This document shows, piece by piece, positions 9,066-15,988 of a stretch of DNA of 64,000 bases; position 1 is the first letter of the stretch, and each line of letters opens with the position of its first letter. This DNA is from Leptospira langatensis (GTDB lineage Bacteria; Spirochaetota; Leptospiria; Leptospirales; Leptospiraceae), in the NCBI RefSeq assembly GCF_004770615.1, contig NZ_RQER01000005.1, positions 62,001 to 126,000 of the forward strand, given 5' to 3'. Under the pieces are notes generated by a model that did no database searches, was not told the origin of the DNA, and saw nothing but the letters and a program-made list of their open reading frames with translations. The position numbers were made by a program, and so were the translations under genes.

Positions 9066-9605
9066 TTAAAAAGCTTTTATTCCCCGGCTTACGAATTCAT
9101 GGAATTCTTTCCCGAGTTCCAGACTAGAGAGTCCCTTTCTGTTTTCGACCTCGGTTTCAAATACGAAAATAAAGGCTTCCTTTTGCCATTCCCATCGGAC
9201 ATAGCAGTGTTCGGCAGAGGATTTCTTGAAGCAGCCGGAAAATACGGTGGCCCTGGAATTTTCTCCCATGGGGAAGTATTGGAATTGGCGGTTGCTGAGT
9301 TTGGCCTGTTCGGTTTCGGATACCAAATGTCTGAAATCTATGGAATTGTCCTCAGTGTAAGAGGTGACTCGGAAGGTATCGAAATTCGATTTGGTATCCG
9401 AGATCTTACATTCGTAAAATAGTCCTCTTGCGAACATTCTTCCCGAATTCAAAACGACCGCGTTCCCGCTAGTATAATATACTACATCATAATTCAATCG
9501 TAAGACCGAAGGGTTCTCTGCGACCACCGCATTCGGGTTCTGGTCAGTGGTCTTACATTGGAAAAGAAAGACTAAAACGCAAAGAATACTAAAAGCCGAT
9601 TTCAT
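9066..9605 (-). CDS. Putative lipoprotein
   Basis: Using the ATG at 9605 the protein has 179 residues and begins MKSAFSILCVLVFLFQCKTT. This is a hydrophobic signal with a Cys at residue 17 in a lipobox-like FLFQC context, compatible with spirochaetal lipoprotein signals. The remainder is beta-rich, with no domain I can name. The start overlaps the 3' end of the KamA gene by 17 bases, so it is probably co-transcribed with it. It is expected at the cell envelope, attached to the membrane. Confidence 0.7.
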   Translation of the reverse strand: MKSAFSILCVLVFLFQCKTTDQNPNAVVAENPSVLRLNYDVVYYTSGNAVVLNSGRMFARGLFYECKISDTKSNFDTFRVTSYTEDNSIDFRHLVSETEQAKLSNRQFQYFPMGENSRATVFSGCFKKSSAEHCYVRWEWQKEAFIFVFETEVENRKGLSSLELGKEFHEFVSRGIKAF

Positions 9606-10746
9606 ACAGGTCTCCCTTATAATTCCTAAATACATATGAAGAATCCTTGGTTTCTTCCAGATAGTTTGCGGGAAGAGGAACCTTTCCTCCTCCTCCGGTC
9701 AGGTCCACGACGTATAACGGTACGCTGAGCCCGCTCACACTGCCTCGGATCTGTTTCATGAGTTCCACACCTTCTTCGATCGGTACCCTAAAATGAGAAG
9801 AGCCAAAGATCTCATCACATTGGTGGAGATAATACGGTTTGATCCCGATCTTGGTAAGTCCGTAAAAGAGTTCCTTTAAGGTCTCTACGGAATTATTCAC
9901 TCCTTTTAAGAGAACGGATTGGTTCAGAACGGTAACGGCACCTTCTTTGCAAAGCATCTCTATTCTTTCCTTCACGAGAGGGGTCAGTTCCTTAGGATGA
10001 TTGAAATGAGTGACTAGATAGACTGGAAAATGTTTCTTTAGAACGGAACAAAGTTCCGGAGTAATCCTCATAGGCAAGGTCACCGGGTAGCGGGAATGGA
10101 TGCGGACCTGATTGATATGAGGAACGGATTTCAATTCTCCCAATAGAAAATCCAATTTAGAGTCCGAAAGATTGAGAGGATCTCCTCCGGATAGGATCAC
10201 TTCCTTGATCTCGGAATGTTCTCTGAAATATTGCAATGCCTTTTGCCAGTCTTCTAAACCGGGAGTGCCCGAAGACTGAGAAACCTTTCTCTTGCGAGTG
10301 CAGAATCTACAATATACTGCACATACATGAGAGAGATACCAGAGAGCCCTGTCTGGATAACGATGGGTGACTCCTTTGACCGGCATATAGGATTCTTCTG
10401 CCAATGGATCTTCTCTGTCCCACGTACGCACAGAGAGTTCTTCCTTGCGGGGAAGTACCTGGAGTCGGATCGGGCAATTCGGATCCTTCTCATCCGCCAA
10501 CTGCAAATAATAGGGAGTGGTAGAGAAGCTAAAGACTTGGGAGCAACTGGCGATGGCCTCTCTTTCTTCCGAACTGATCCGGATGTATTCGGAGAGTTCT
10601 TGCTCATCCTTGATCCGATTTTGGATCTGCCATTTCCAGTCCAACCAATCCGCTTTGGGAACAGTCGTACCTTGTCTTTGAGAAGAAGTAAGTTCCAGAG
10701 GTATGCTCCTCTTTCTGATTGATTTACAAATCCTTCTCCCAGTCAA
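9589..10746 (-). CDS. KamA/EpmB-family radical SAM lysine 2,3-aminomutase
   Basis: This protein has the radical SAM cluster CAVYCRFC (CxxxCxxC) preceded by the Trp-Tyr-Leu-Ser-His run typical of KamA. ILSGGDPL supplies the SAM-binding GGD(P) motif, and PLP-site segments follow, including the conserved Lys near the C-terminus. Family enzymes convert L-alpha-lysine to beta-lysine, either free or as the substrate for EF-P modification (EpmB). The efp gene is only 1.7 kb away, which favours the EF-P role, but epmA is not in the window. No in-frame ATG exists near the N-terminus. The frame opens at TTG 10746, and a CTG preceded by GAGGAG is another possible start. Confidence 0.85.
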   Translation of the reverse strand: MTGRRICKSIRKRSIPLELTSSQRQGTTVPKADWLDWKWQIQNRIKDEQELSEYIRISSEEREAIASCSQVFSFSTTPYYLQLADEKDPNCPIRLQVLPRKEELSVRTWDREDPLAEESYMPVKGVTHRYPDRALWYLSHVCAVYCRFCTRKRKVSQSSGTPGLEDWQKALQYFREHSEIKEVILSGGDPLNLSDSKLDFLLGELKSVPHINQVRIHSRYPVTLPMRITPELCSVLKKHFPVYLVTHFNHPKELTPLVKERIEMLCKEGAVTVLNQSVLLKGVNNSVETLKELFYGLTKIGIKPYYLHQCDEIFGSSHFRVPIEEGVELMKQIRGSVSGLSVPLYVVDLTGGGGKVPLPANYLEETKDSSYVFRNYKGDLYEIGF

Positions 10747-10881
10747 CCGAGTATCCGGATAAAAAAAAGGAAACCTAGACGATTTCCCTCTGAATTCTAT
10801 CTTTATAACCTCAGGAGAGAACGCTCATCTTTTAAAGTTGGAGACTTAGGAGAAGGATGAGCAAATCCCTGCTCTATATAT

Positions 10882-10916
10882 TACCGAACGGAATTTTTGC
10901 CCGAAACCGTTCGGTA
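10882..10916. promoter_or_regulatory. Perfect ten-base inverted repeat between kamA-like and secreted-protein genes
   Basis: TACCGAACGG and CCGTTCGGTA form a perfect inverted repeat with a 15-base spacer. It lies 136 bases upstream of the kamA-like start and 43 bases downstream of the small secreted-protein stop, all on the minus strand. No T tract follows in either direction, so an operator is as likely as a terminator. The rest of this roughly 210-base gap shows no other feature. Confidence 0.5.
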
Positions 10917-10958
10917 TCTCCGGGAAAATCCCCCCGAGGACTTACAGAATGAAAGCCA

Positions 10959-11279
10959 CTAGGCCGGAGGGGGAAGAAAAAGATAACGATATTCTAAAGT
11001 GTGAAAAGAAAGAATGCGATCGGAGCAGTTCGGAAGATAGCGACTTCCTAAGCCTAGGATAGAATGAAAGAGTTCGTCGGCAAGGCTAGTACCTGCATCG
11101 TCCGAGGAAGAGGTAAATAAGGAGGGAAGGGCTTGACCCTCGGATTCTCGGAACGACTGGACCTTTGCTTTCTTTGGTAGACCGATCGTCTTAGCCGTTC
11201 TGAAATCTCTAGCAACCACCTCGCTGAACAAGGCAACTACCAAGAATAGAACCAAAGACAAAAGCCCGAGCCGTTTCAT
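10959..11279 (-). CDS. Small secreted hypothetical protein
   Basis: The 106-residue product begins with a clear Sec-type signal: MKR, then a leucine/valine-rich core to about residue 18, and a likely cleavage after VVA near residue 23. The rest is short, polar and not recognised. It is probably exported to the periplasm or beyond. It lies 65 bases downstream of the PstS-like gene, on the same strand, and might share its transcript. Without homologues in view its coding status rests on the signal peptide and position. Confidence 0.5.
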   Translation of the reverse strand: MKRLGLLSLVLFLVVALFSEVVARDFRTAKTIGLPKKAKVQSFRESEGQALPSLFTSSSDDAGTSLADELFHSILGLGSRYLPNCSDRILSFHTLEYRYLFLPPPA

Positions 11280-11344
11280 ATCTTACAGTTTATTTGACGA
11301 AAGAAAAAGTCTTTCGCAACCCTTTTTCGGGCAAAAAGCGGATT

Positions 11345-12253
11345 TTACTGCTTGGACGCGTCCACTTCTACCGTGCTTAACGTACTTCTTAAGTAACCGC
11401 TTTTGAGGACCATCGCTTGGCCTTCTTCAGAAGTGATAAAAGTCACAAACTCGTCTATTTTCTTTCCTCGATCGGAAAGATAAAAGAGATAGAGTCCTCT
11501 CGCTAACCTGTACTCTCTATTGGAAACATTCTGGATACTAGGTTCTACGAAAGGGTCCTTGGCGGTTCGAGCATACGGGACTGCTTTCACTTTTCCCTTG
11601 TTCTGGATCTGGGCGCTTCCCATTCCCATGAATCCGATCGCAGCCGGATCTTTTTGGATCTCGTCGGCCATCACATCGTTATCCGTAACTACTTTTGCGT
11701 TAGAAACATATTCCTTTTTCTTGGCGGCTTCGTACGCCTTCTCTCCTAGATCTCTTTGTCTTAGGATATGGGTCTCAAAGTAAGCGGCAGTACCGCTCTT
11801 ATCGTTTCGAAGCAGAACATGGATCGGTCCCGGTTTACCACCCAACTTGGACCAATCATTGATCTCGCCGGAGAAGATCTTGGAGACTTGATCTAAGGTA
11901 AGTTTGTTCAGTGGGTTCTCTGGATGGACTACGATCGCAATTCCATCGTATCCGATCAGAATACTCTCGAATTTGCCTTTTCTTTCCAGGCGTACTTGTT
12001 CTTCGGGGGTAAGAGGCCGAGAAGAGGCAGCTATATCCGTCTTTCCTTCGAATAGCTTTTCGATACCTTCGAAAGATCCTCCTCCCAGGACTTCTACCTT
12101 AATGTTTGGCTCTTTCTTGGAGTATCCAGAGGCAACCACGTTCAATAAAGTGTGCATGGTCTCGGATCCAGTGATCAAAATGGTTTCTTTCTTACAATTG
12201 GCACCGCTCAATCCTAATGCTAGGATAAGAATAGGCATTAATTTTTGTTTCAT
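11345..12253 (-). CDS. PstS-like phosphate-binding lipoprotein
   Basis: The protein has 302 residues from the ATG at 12253 and carries a lipoprotein signal ending LGLSGANC. It is a PstS-type periplasmic-binding protein: ITGSETM near the mature N-terminus contacts the anion, DIAASSRPLTPEE follows, then NDKSGTAAYF with the Ser-Gly-Thr ligand loop. Such proteins bind phosphate for the PstCAB transporter or act as high-affinity sensors. No pstCAB genes are adjacent, so this may be an orphan binding protein. It is divergent from efp. Confidence 0.85.
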   Translation of the reverse strand: MKQKLMPILILALGLSGANCKKETILITGSETMHTLLNVVASGYSKKEPNIKVEVLGGGSFEGIEKLFEGKTDIAASSRPLTPEEQVRLERKGKFESILIGYDGIAIVVHPENPLNKLTLDQVSKIFSGEINDWSKLGGKPGPIHVLLRNDKSGTAAYFETHILRQRDLGEKAYEAAKKKEYVSNAKVVTDNDVMADEIQKDPAAIGFMGMGSAQIQNKGKVKAVPYARTAKDPFVEPSIQNVSNREYRLARGLYLFYLSDRGKKIDEFVTFITSEEGQAMVLKSGYLRSTLSTVEVDASKQ

Positions 12254-12366
12254 CGGCAAATGGGTTCTCCGGAAATCTTTTCCAATCGGGGAATCTCTTT
12301 TACAAACCCCAAAAGTCGAACTGATTTTGTGTTGGAAATATTACAAATAGCGGTAGAGTACATCGC

Positions 12367-12397
12367 TTGACACCTCGCCTTCCTACAAGGATATAGA
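12367..12397 (+). promoter_or_regulatory. Probable sigma-70-type promoter of efp
   Basis: TTGACA at 12367-12372 is followed after 17-19 bases by GATATA/TATAGA at 12390-12397, about 30 bases before the efp ATG. The spacing and position fit a housekeeping promoter. The intervening leader contains AGAAGGAG but this lies too far from the ATG to be its ribosome binding site. Confidence 0.5.
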
Positions 12398-12426
12398 AGG
12401 AGCGTAATCTTTATTTTAGGTCGTAT

Positions 12427-12993
12427 ATGAACTTAGGTATCACTGAAGTTAGAAAAGGGATGGTTCTCAAGGTTGAAGGAGAATTATATTCCGTAGTTAA
12501 AAGCGAATTCGTAAACCCAGGAAAGGGCTCCGCCTTCATTCGGACCAAATTAAAAAACCTGATCCGAAACAGTTCCATAGAAAGGACGTTTAAGGCAGCC
12601 GAGAAATTAGAATCTGTCGAATTGGAAAAGAGACAGATGACCATCTGCTATACTGAGGGTGACGATATCATCTTCATGGATACCAACGACTTCGAACAGC
12701 TTCCGGTCTCCAAAGAATACTTGGACGATATCCTTCCATTCTTAAAGGAAGAAACCGCTATGGAAGTTTCCTTCTATGAAGGCAAGCCTATCGGAGTGAT
12801 CCCGCCTAACTTTGCAGTTCTAGAAGTCACTTATGCTGAGGAAGGTTTGAAGGGAGATACTTCCGGAACCGCTCTCAAGAGAGTGACCGTTGAGACCGGT
12901 GGAGAGATCAATGTCCCTATCTTTGTGAAGCAAGGGGACGTGATCAAGATCGATTTAAGGGACCTTACCTACGTGGAGAGGGTCAATAAGTAA
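12427..12993 (+). CDS. efp: Elongation factor P
   Basis: The 188-residue protein has the three beta-barrel domains of EF-P, which binds between the P and E sites and relieves ribosome stalling at polyproline stretches. The domain I loop reads NPGKGSAF, so the modifiable tip residue is Lys33. In enterobacteria the equivalent Lys34 receives beta-lysine through EpmA and EpmB. The presence of Lys rather than Arg, with a KamA/EpmB-like gene 1.7 kb away, suggests the same kind of modification here. C-terminal motifs such as TGGEINVPIFVKQGD and IDLRDLTYVERV are typical. It heads an operon with the methionine salvage genes. Confidence 0.97.
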   Translation: MNLGITEVRKGMVLKVEGELYSVVKSEFVNPGKGSAFIRTKLKNLIRNSSIERTFKAAEKLESVELEKRQMTICYTEGDDIIFMDTNDFEQLPVSKEYLDDILPFLKEETAMEVSFYEGKPIGVIPPNFAVLEVTYAEEGLKGDTSGTALKRVTVETGGEINVPIFVKQGDVIKIDLRDLTYVERVNK

Positions 12994-13020
12994 TCATACC
13001 TTACTGGGGGAGAAACAGCA

Positions 13021-13554
13021 ATGGCTACCATCGTCCAAAGACCGGGATTGCCGGAGATCAAGGATAACGCGGAAGTGAAAGCCTTCTTGAATCAAAGAGG
13101 GATAGAATACGATCATTGGCCAGTGCCAAGCGAGTCTAACGCGTTGACCGACAAGATGACCCTTGTTGACGAGGAGAAGGAAGCTCTTCTGAAGAATCTG
13201 GATTATCGCTTTGCCGTACTCAAGGAAAAAGAAGGTTATCAATCCAGGGATTTGATCGTGCTTCATCCTCAGGTCCCAGGCCTGAATGAAATGCTTGCTA
13301 AGTTCGACAAGGTCCATTATCATACGGACGACGAGGTTCGTTATATCGTGGATGGTACTGGGATCTTTGGATTCGCTCTGAACGGGGAGAAATTCCTGGT
13401 CAAGGTAGAGAAGAACGATTTCATTTCCGTTCCTAAAAACACCAACCACTGGTTTACCTTGGATGAGAACAAAAGGATCAAAGCGGTCCGTTACTTCCAA
13501 GACATGAGCGGCTGGGTTCCTAACTACGTAGAAGAAACAACGGCACTCGTTTAA
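13021..13554 (+). CDS. mtnD: Acireductone dioxygenase (methionine salvage)
   Basis: This 177-residue cupin protein has the ARD metal site: [16 protein letters not shown] gives His-x-His, then Glu, and NTNHWF gives the distal His. Acireductone dioxygenase oxidises 1,2-dihydroxy-3-keto-5-methylthiopentene to the methionine precursor 2-keto-4-methylthiobutyrate (Fe form). The gene lies 27 bases after efp with GGGGGAGA upstream, and is followed three bases later by mtnB, so the salvage enzymes form one unit. The protein is cytoplasmic. Confidence 0.95.
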   Translation: MATIVQRPGLPEIKDNAEVKAFLNQRGIEYDHWPVPSESNALTDKMTLVDEEKEALLKNLDYRFAVLKEKEGYQSRDLIVLHPQVPGLNEMLAKFDKVHYHTDDEVRYIVDGTGIFGFALNGEKFLVKVEKNDFISVPKNTNHWFTLDENKRIKAVRYFQDMSGWVPNYVEETTALV

Positions 13555-13557
13555 AGA

Positions 13558-14193
13558 ATGTCCCAAAAGAAGATCCTGACTCGCTTAGCCGAGTCGGGAG
13601 TGTTGTATCACTCCAAAGGTTGGATGCCTGGAACCGCAGGCAATCTCTCCGTTAAAGATTCGAAAGATCCTAACGTCTTTTGGGTGAGCGGGAGCGGCCT
13701 GGACAAGAACGGACTTAGTCGCAAGGACTTCCTCCCTGTTCAGATAGAAACTGGCAAGGTATTAGAAGGTTGGAAGGGCAGAGAAGGTTTGAGACCTTCT
13801 GCAGAGACTTCTATTCATAGAGCGGTTTACAAGGCATTTCCTGTGATGGGTTGTTCCTTGCACGTGCATACTCCCGAATCCAATCTTGTGGAGATAGGTG
13901 TCTCCAAGGAAAATCCGATCGAGGAACTTCCACTTCTTCCTCTGGAGATCATCAAGGCGTTTGGGATCTGGGATGAGAACCCGAATGTATCCGCTCCGGT
14001 CCTCTATAATTATCCTTCTGTCCAAGAGATCTCCGATCATTTGGAGAAGTATCTGATCGATCACAAGCCCCGTGTTCCTTTCTGCATTATAGAAAAGCAT
14101 GGGATCACTGTCTGGGGGAAGGATCTAGTCCAGGCAAATAGACATCTAGAAGCGGCCGATTTCTTGTTGAAAGTCCGGGCCATGTCCAAATAA
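13558..14193 (+). CDS. mtnB: Methylthioribulose-1-phosphate dehydratase
   Basis: The 211-residue protein is a class II aldolase/adducin-fold enzyme. It shows GWMPGTAGNLSV near the N-terminus, a GCSLHVHTP zinc-binding HxH segment near residue 100, and EKHGITVWG with a further His near residue 181. MtnB dehydrates 5-methylthioribulose-1-phosphate in methionine salvage. Its direct neighbour mtnD encodes a later step, which supports the assignment over a generic aldolase. The intermediate enolase/phosphatase step is not encoded in the window. Confidence 0.93.
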   Translation: MSQKKILTRLAESGVLYHSKGWMPGTAGNLSVKDSKDPNVFWVSGSGLDKNGLSRKDFLPVQIETGKVLEGWKGREGLRPSAETSIHRAVYKAFPVMGCSLHVHTPESNLVEIGVSKENPIEELPLLPLEIIKAFGIWDENPNVSAPVLYNYPSVQEISDHLEKYLIDHKPRVPFCIIEKHGITVWGKDLVQANRHLEAADFLLKVRAMSK

Positions 14194-14197
14194 GCCG

Positions 14198-14881
14198 ATG
14201 GATCGCAAAAACATCCTGGTGATCGGTGCCGGTTCCGGAATAGGCAAGGCTCTATTAGAAAAATTGCATGCAGCTCCTGGGATCAATGCGATCGGGATCT
14301 CCAGAAGGGGGATCTCTTTCGAGAGTACATTCGAATCCGGAAAGAACTATCGATGCGATCTGAACGACCGCAAAAGCCTCGCCGATTTCTGTGGGGACCT
14401 GACTTCTTCTTGGTCGGAGATTGCTGCGATCTACTTTCTAGCAGGAGACGGTTTATTCCTACCTATCGAAGATCTGGAAATCGAGGATCTGGAAAAACAT
14501 CTATTCTTAAATCTTATCTCCCCTATGTTCCTGACTTCTAAACTGATCTCTATGTTGCGACCTGGTTCCCTTCTCTGTTATCTTTCCTCTACTGCGGGAA
14601 GACAGGGATTTCCGGAATCTTCTCCATATTGCGCTTCTAAACATGGTCTGGCAGGTTTTGCAAAGTCCATCCGCGAAGAATTGAAACCAAGAGGGATCCG
14701 AGTGAGCACCATATATGCTGGAGCCATCGATACTTCTATTTGGGATGGACGGGAAGGTTTCGATCGAAAGGACATGATCCCTGCAGAGGATGCGGCGATC
14801 TTTCTCGCGAGTTTATTCTTTCAGCCGGCTACTTTCAATCAGGACGAGATCCTATTCTTGCCACCGAAAGGCGTTTTATAA
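14198..14881 (+). CDS. Short-chain dehydrogenase/reductase
   Basis: This 227-residue Rossmann protein has the SDR cofactor motif GAGSGIGKAL at residues 9-18, a catalytic Ser in CYLSSTAG and the YCASKHG motif with Tyr and Lys. It is the last gene of the efp-mtnD-mtnB run, separated from mtnB by four bases. SDRs use NAD(P)H to interconvert alcohols and ketones on many substrates. A methionine-salvage role is possible from position, but no such SDR is standard in the pathway, so the substrate stays unknown. Confidence 0.88.
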   Translation: MDRKNILVIGAGSGIGKALLEKLHAAPGINAIGISRRGISFESTFESGKNYRCDLNDRKSLADFCGDLTSSWSEIAAIYFLAGDGLFLPIEDLEIEDLEKHLFLNLISPMFLTSKLISMLRPGSLLCYLSSTAGRQGFPESSPYCASKHGLAGFAKSIREELKPRGIRVSTIYAGAIDTSIWDGREGFDRKDMIPAEDAAIFLASLFFQPATFNQDEILFLPPKGVL

Positions 14882-14986
14882 CCTTCTTTGCCTAAGGTCC
14901 GGTCCTTCCGGATAGGTATAGATGAAAAGCGGATTTTGGAGTTATTGATGTCAATCAGAATATTAAAATATTCTAAAATTAGATCC

Positions 14987-15982
14987 TTATTTTTCGGCCC
15001 AGCGTTCCCGGATCTCCAGCAAGTTTGGCATGAGATCCAAAAAGACGGGAACTAGCCCAGGATCGAAATGTTTTCCGGAATTTTCTCGAATGTACTCGAT
15101 CGCGTCTGGGATCTCCCAGGCTTTTTTGTACGGTCTTTCGGTGGTCAAGGCGTCGAATACGTCCGCCAGGGCGACGATCCTCGCTTCCATAGGGATCTCT
15201 TCTTCTTTTAATCCATTTGGATAACCGGTCCCGTCCCATTTTTCATGATGATTTTGGGCAATACTCTTTGCGATCTGCAATAGATGGGAATCATGATCAC
15301 CGATGATCTCGGCTCCGATGCTTGGGTGTTTTTTCATGATATCCCATTCTTCGGGAGTAAGTTTACCAGGTTTTTGTAATATACTATCCGGTATCCCGAT
15401 CTTTCCTATGTCGTGCATCGGAGAAGCGTGCAGTATATTTTCCGCAACCTCGGGACTATAGCCCATCGCGGAGGCCAAGGTCTGGGAATAATGGCTCATC
15501 CGGATTACGTGCAGGCCGGTTTCATTGTCCTTATATTCTGCGGCGAGCCCGAGCCTTTGGATGATCTGCAGACGAGTCTCCTTTAATTCGTCGTTACGTA
15601 CTAGGGAAAGATGGGTGCGGACCCTTGCTTTTACGATCGCCGGACTTACCGGTTTCGTAATATAGTCCACCGCACCGGATTCGAATCCGTCGGTCTCGTC
15701 TTCTTCTTCTGCCATGGCTGTCACAAAGATCACAGGAATTCGGGAAGTGGCAGGGTCGTTCCTTAATTTTTGGCAGGTCTCATGCCCGCTCATCCCGGGC
15801 ATCATAACGTCCAAAAGAATTAAATTCGGTTTTTCTAATATTGCTAATTCGATCGCCTTCGCGCCGTCCTTGGCGAAGAGTAGAAAGTATTCGTCCTGCA
15901 GGATCTGCCGGAGTACCTGGAGATTTGTGGCCTCGTCGTCGACGATCAGTATTTTGGGCCGGACATCGACGAGACTGCTCAT
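14987..15982 (-). CDS. Response regulator with HD-GYP domain (c-di-GMP phosphodiesterase type)
   Basis: The protein has 331 residues. An N-terminal receiver domain carries the phosphoacceptor Asp in NLILLDVMMPGMSG near residue 58 and a conserved Lys in ITKPVSP. The C-terminal HD-GYP domain has HASPMHDIGKIGIPD (HD pair plus Lys) and WDGTGYPNGL (GYP motif). HD-GYP proteins with these residues usually hydrolyse cyclic di-GMP. The start lies six bases after the MHYT kinase stop, so the kinase upstream is the likely phosphodonor. Confidence 0.95.
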   Translation of the reverse strand: MSSLVDVRPKILIVDDEATNLQVLRQILQDEYFLLFAKDGAKAIELAILEKPNLILLDVMMPGMSGHETCQKLRNDPATSRIPVIFVTAMAEEEDETDGFESGAVDYITKPVSPAIVKARVRTHLSLVRNDELKETRLQIIQRLGLAAEYKDNETGLHVIRMSHYSQTLASAMGYSPEVAENILHASPMHDIGKIGIPDSILQKPGKLTPEEWDIMKKHPSIGAEIIGDHDSHLLQIAKSIAQNHHEKWDGTGYPNGLKEEEIPMEARIVALADVFDALTTERPYKKAWEIPDAIEYIRENSGKHFDPGLVPVFLDLMPNLLEIRERWAEK

Positions 15983-15988
15983 ATATTT

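Noticed and set aside
10254..10722. Frames on both strands within the KamA-like gene
   Set aside because: They overlap a protein with clear radical SAM motifs and show no independent start or family match.
14900..14930. TCCGG-TCCTT-CCGGA as a terminator after the SDR gene
   Set aside because: The stem has only five pairs, and no T tract follows on either strand.
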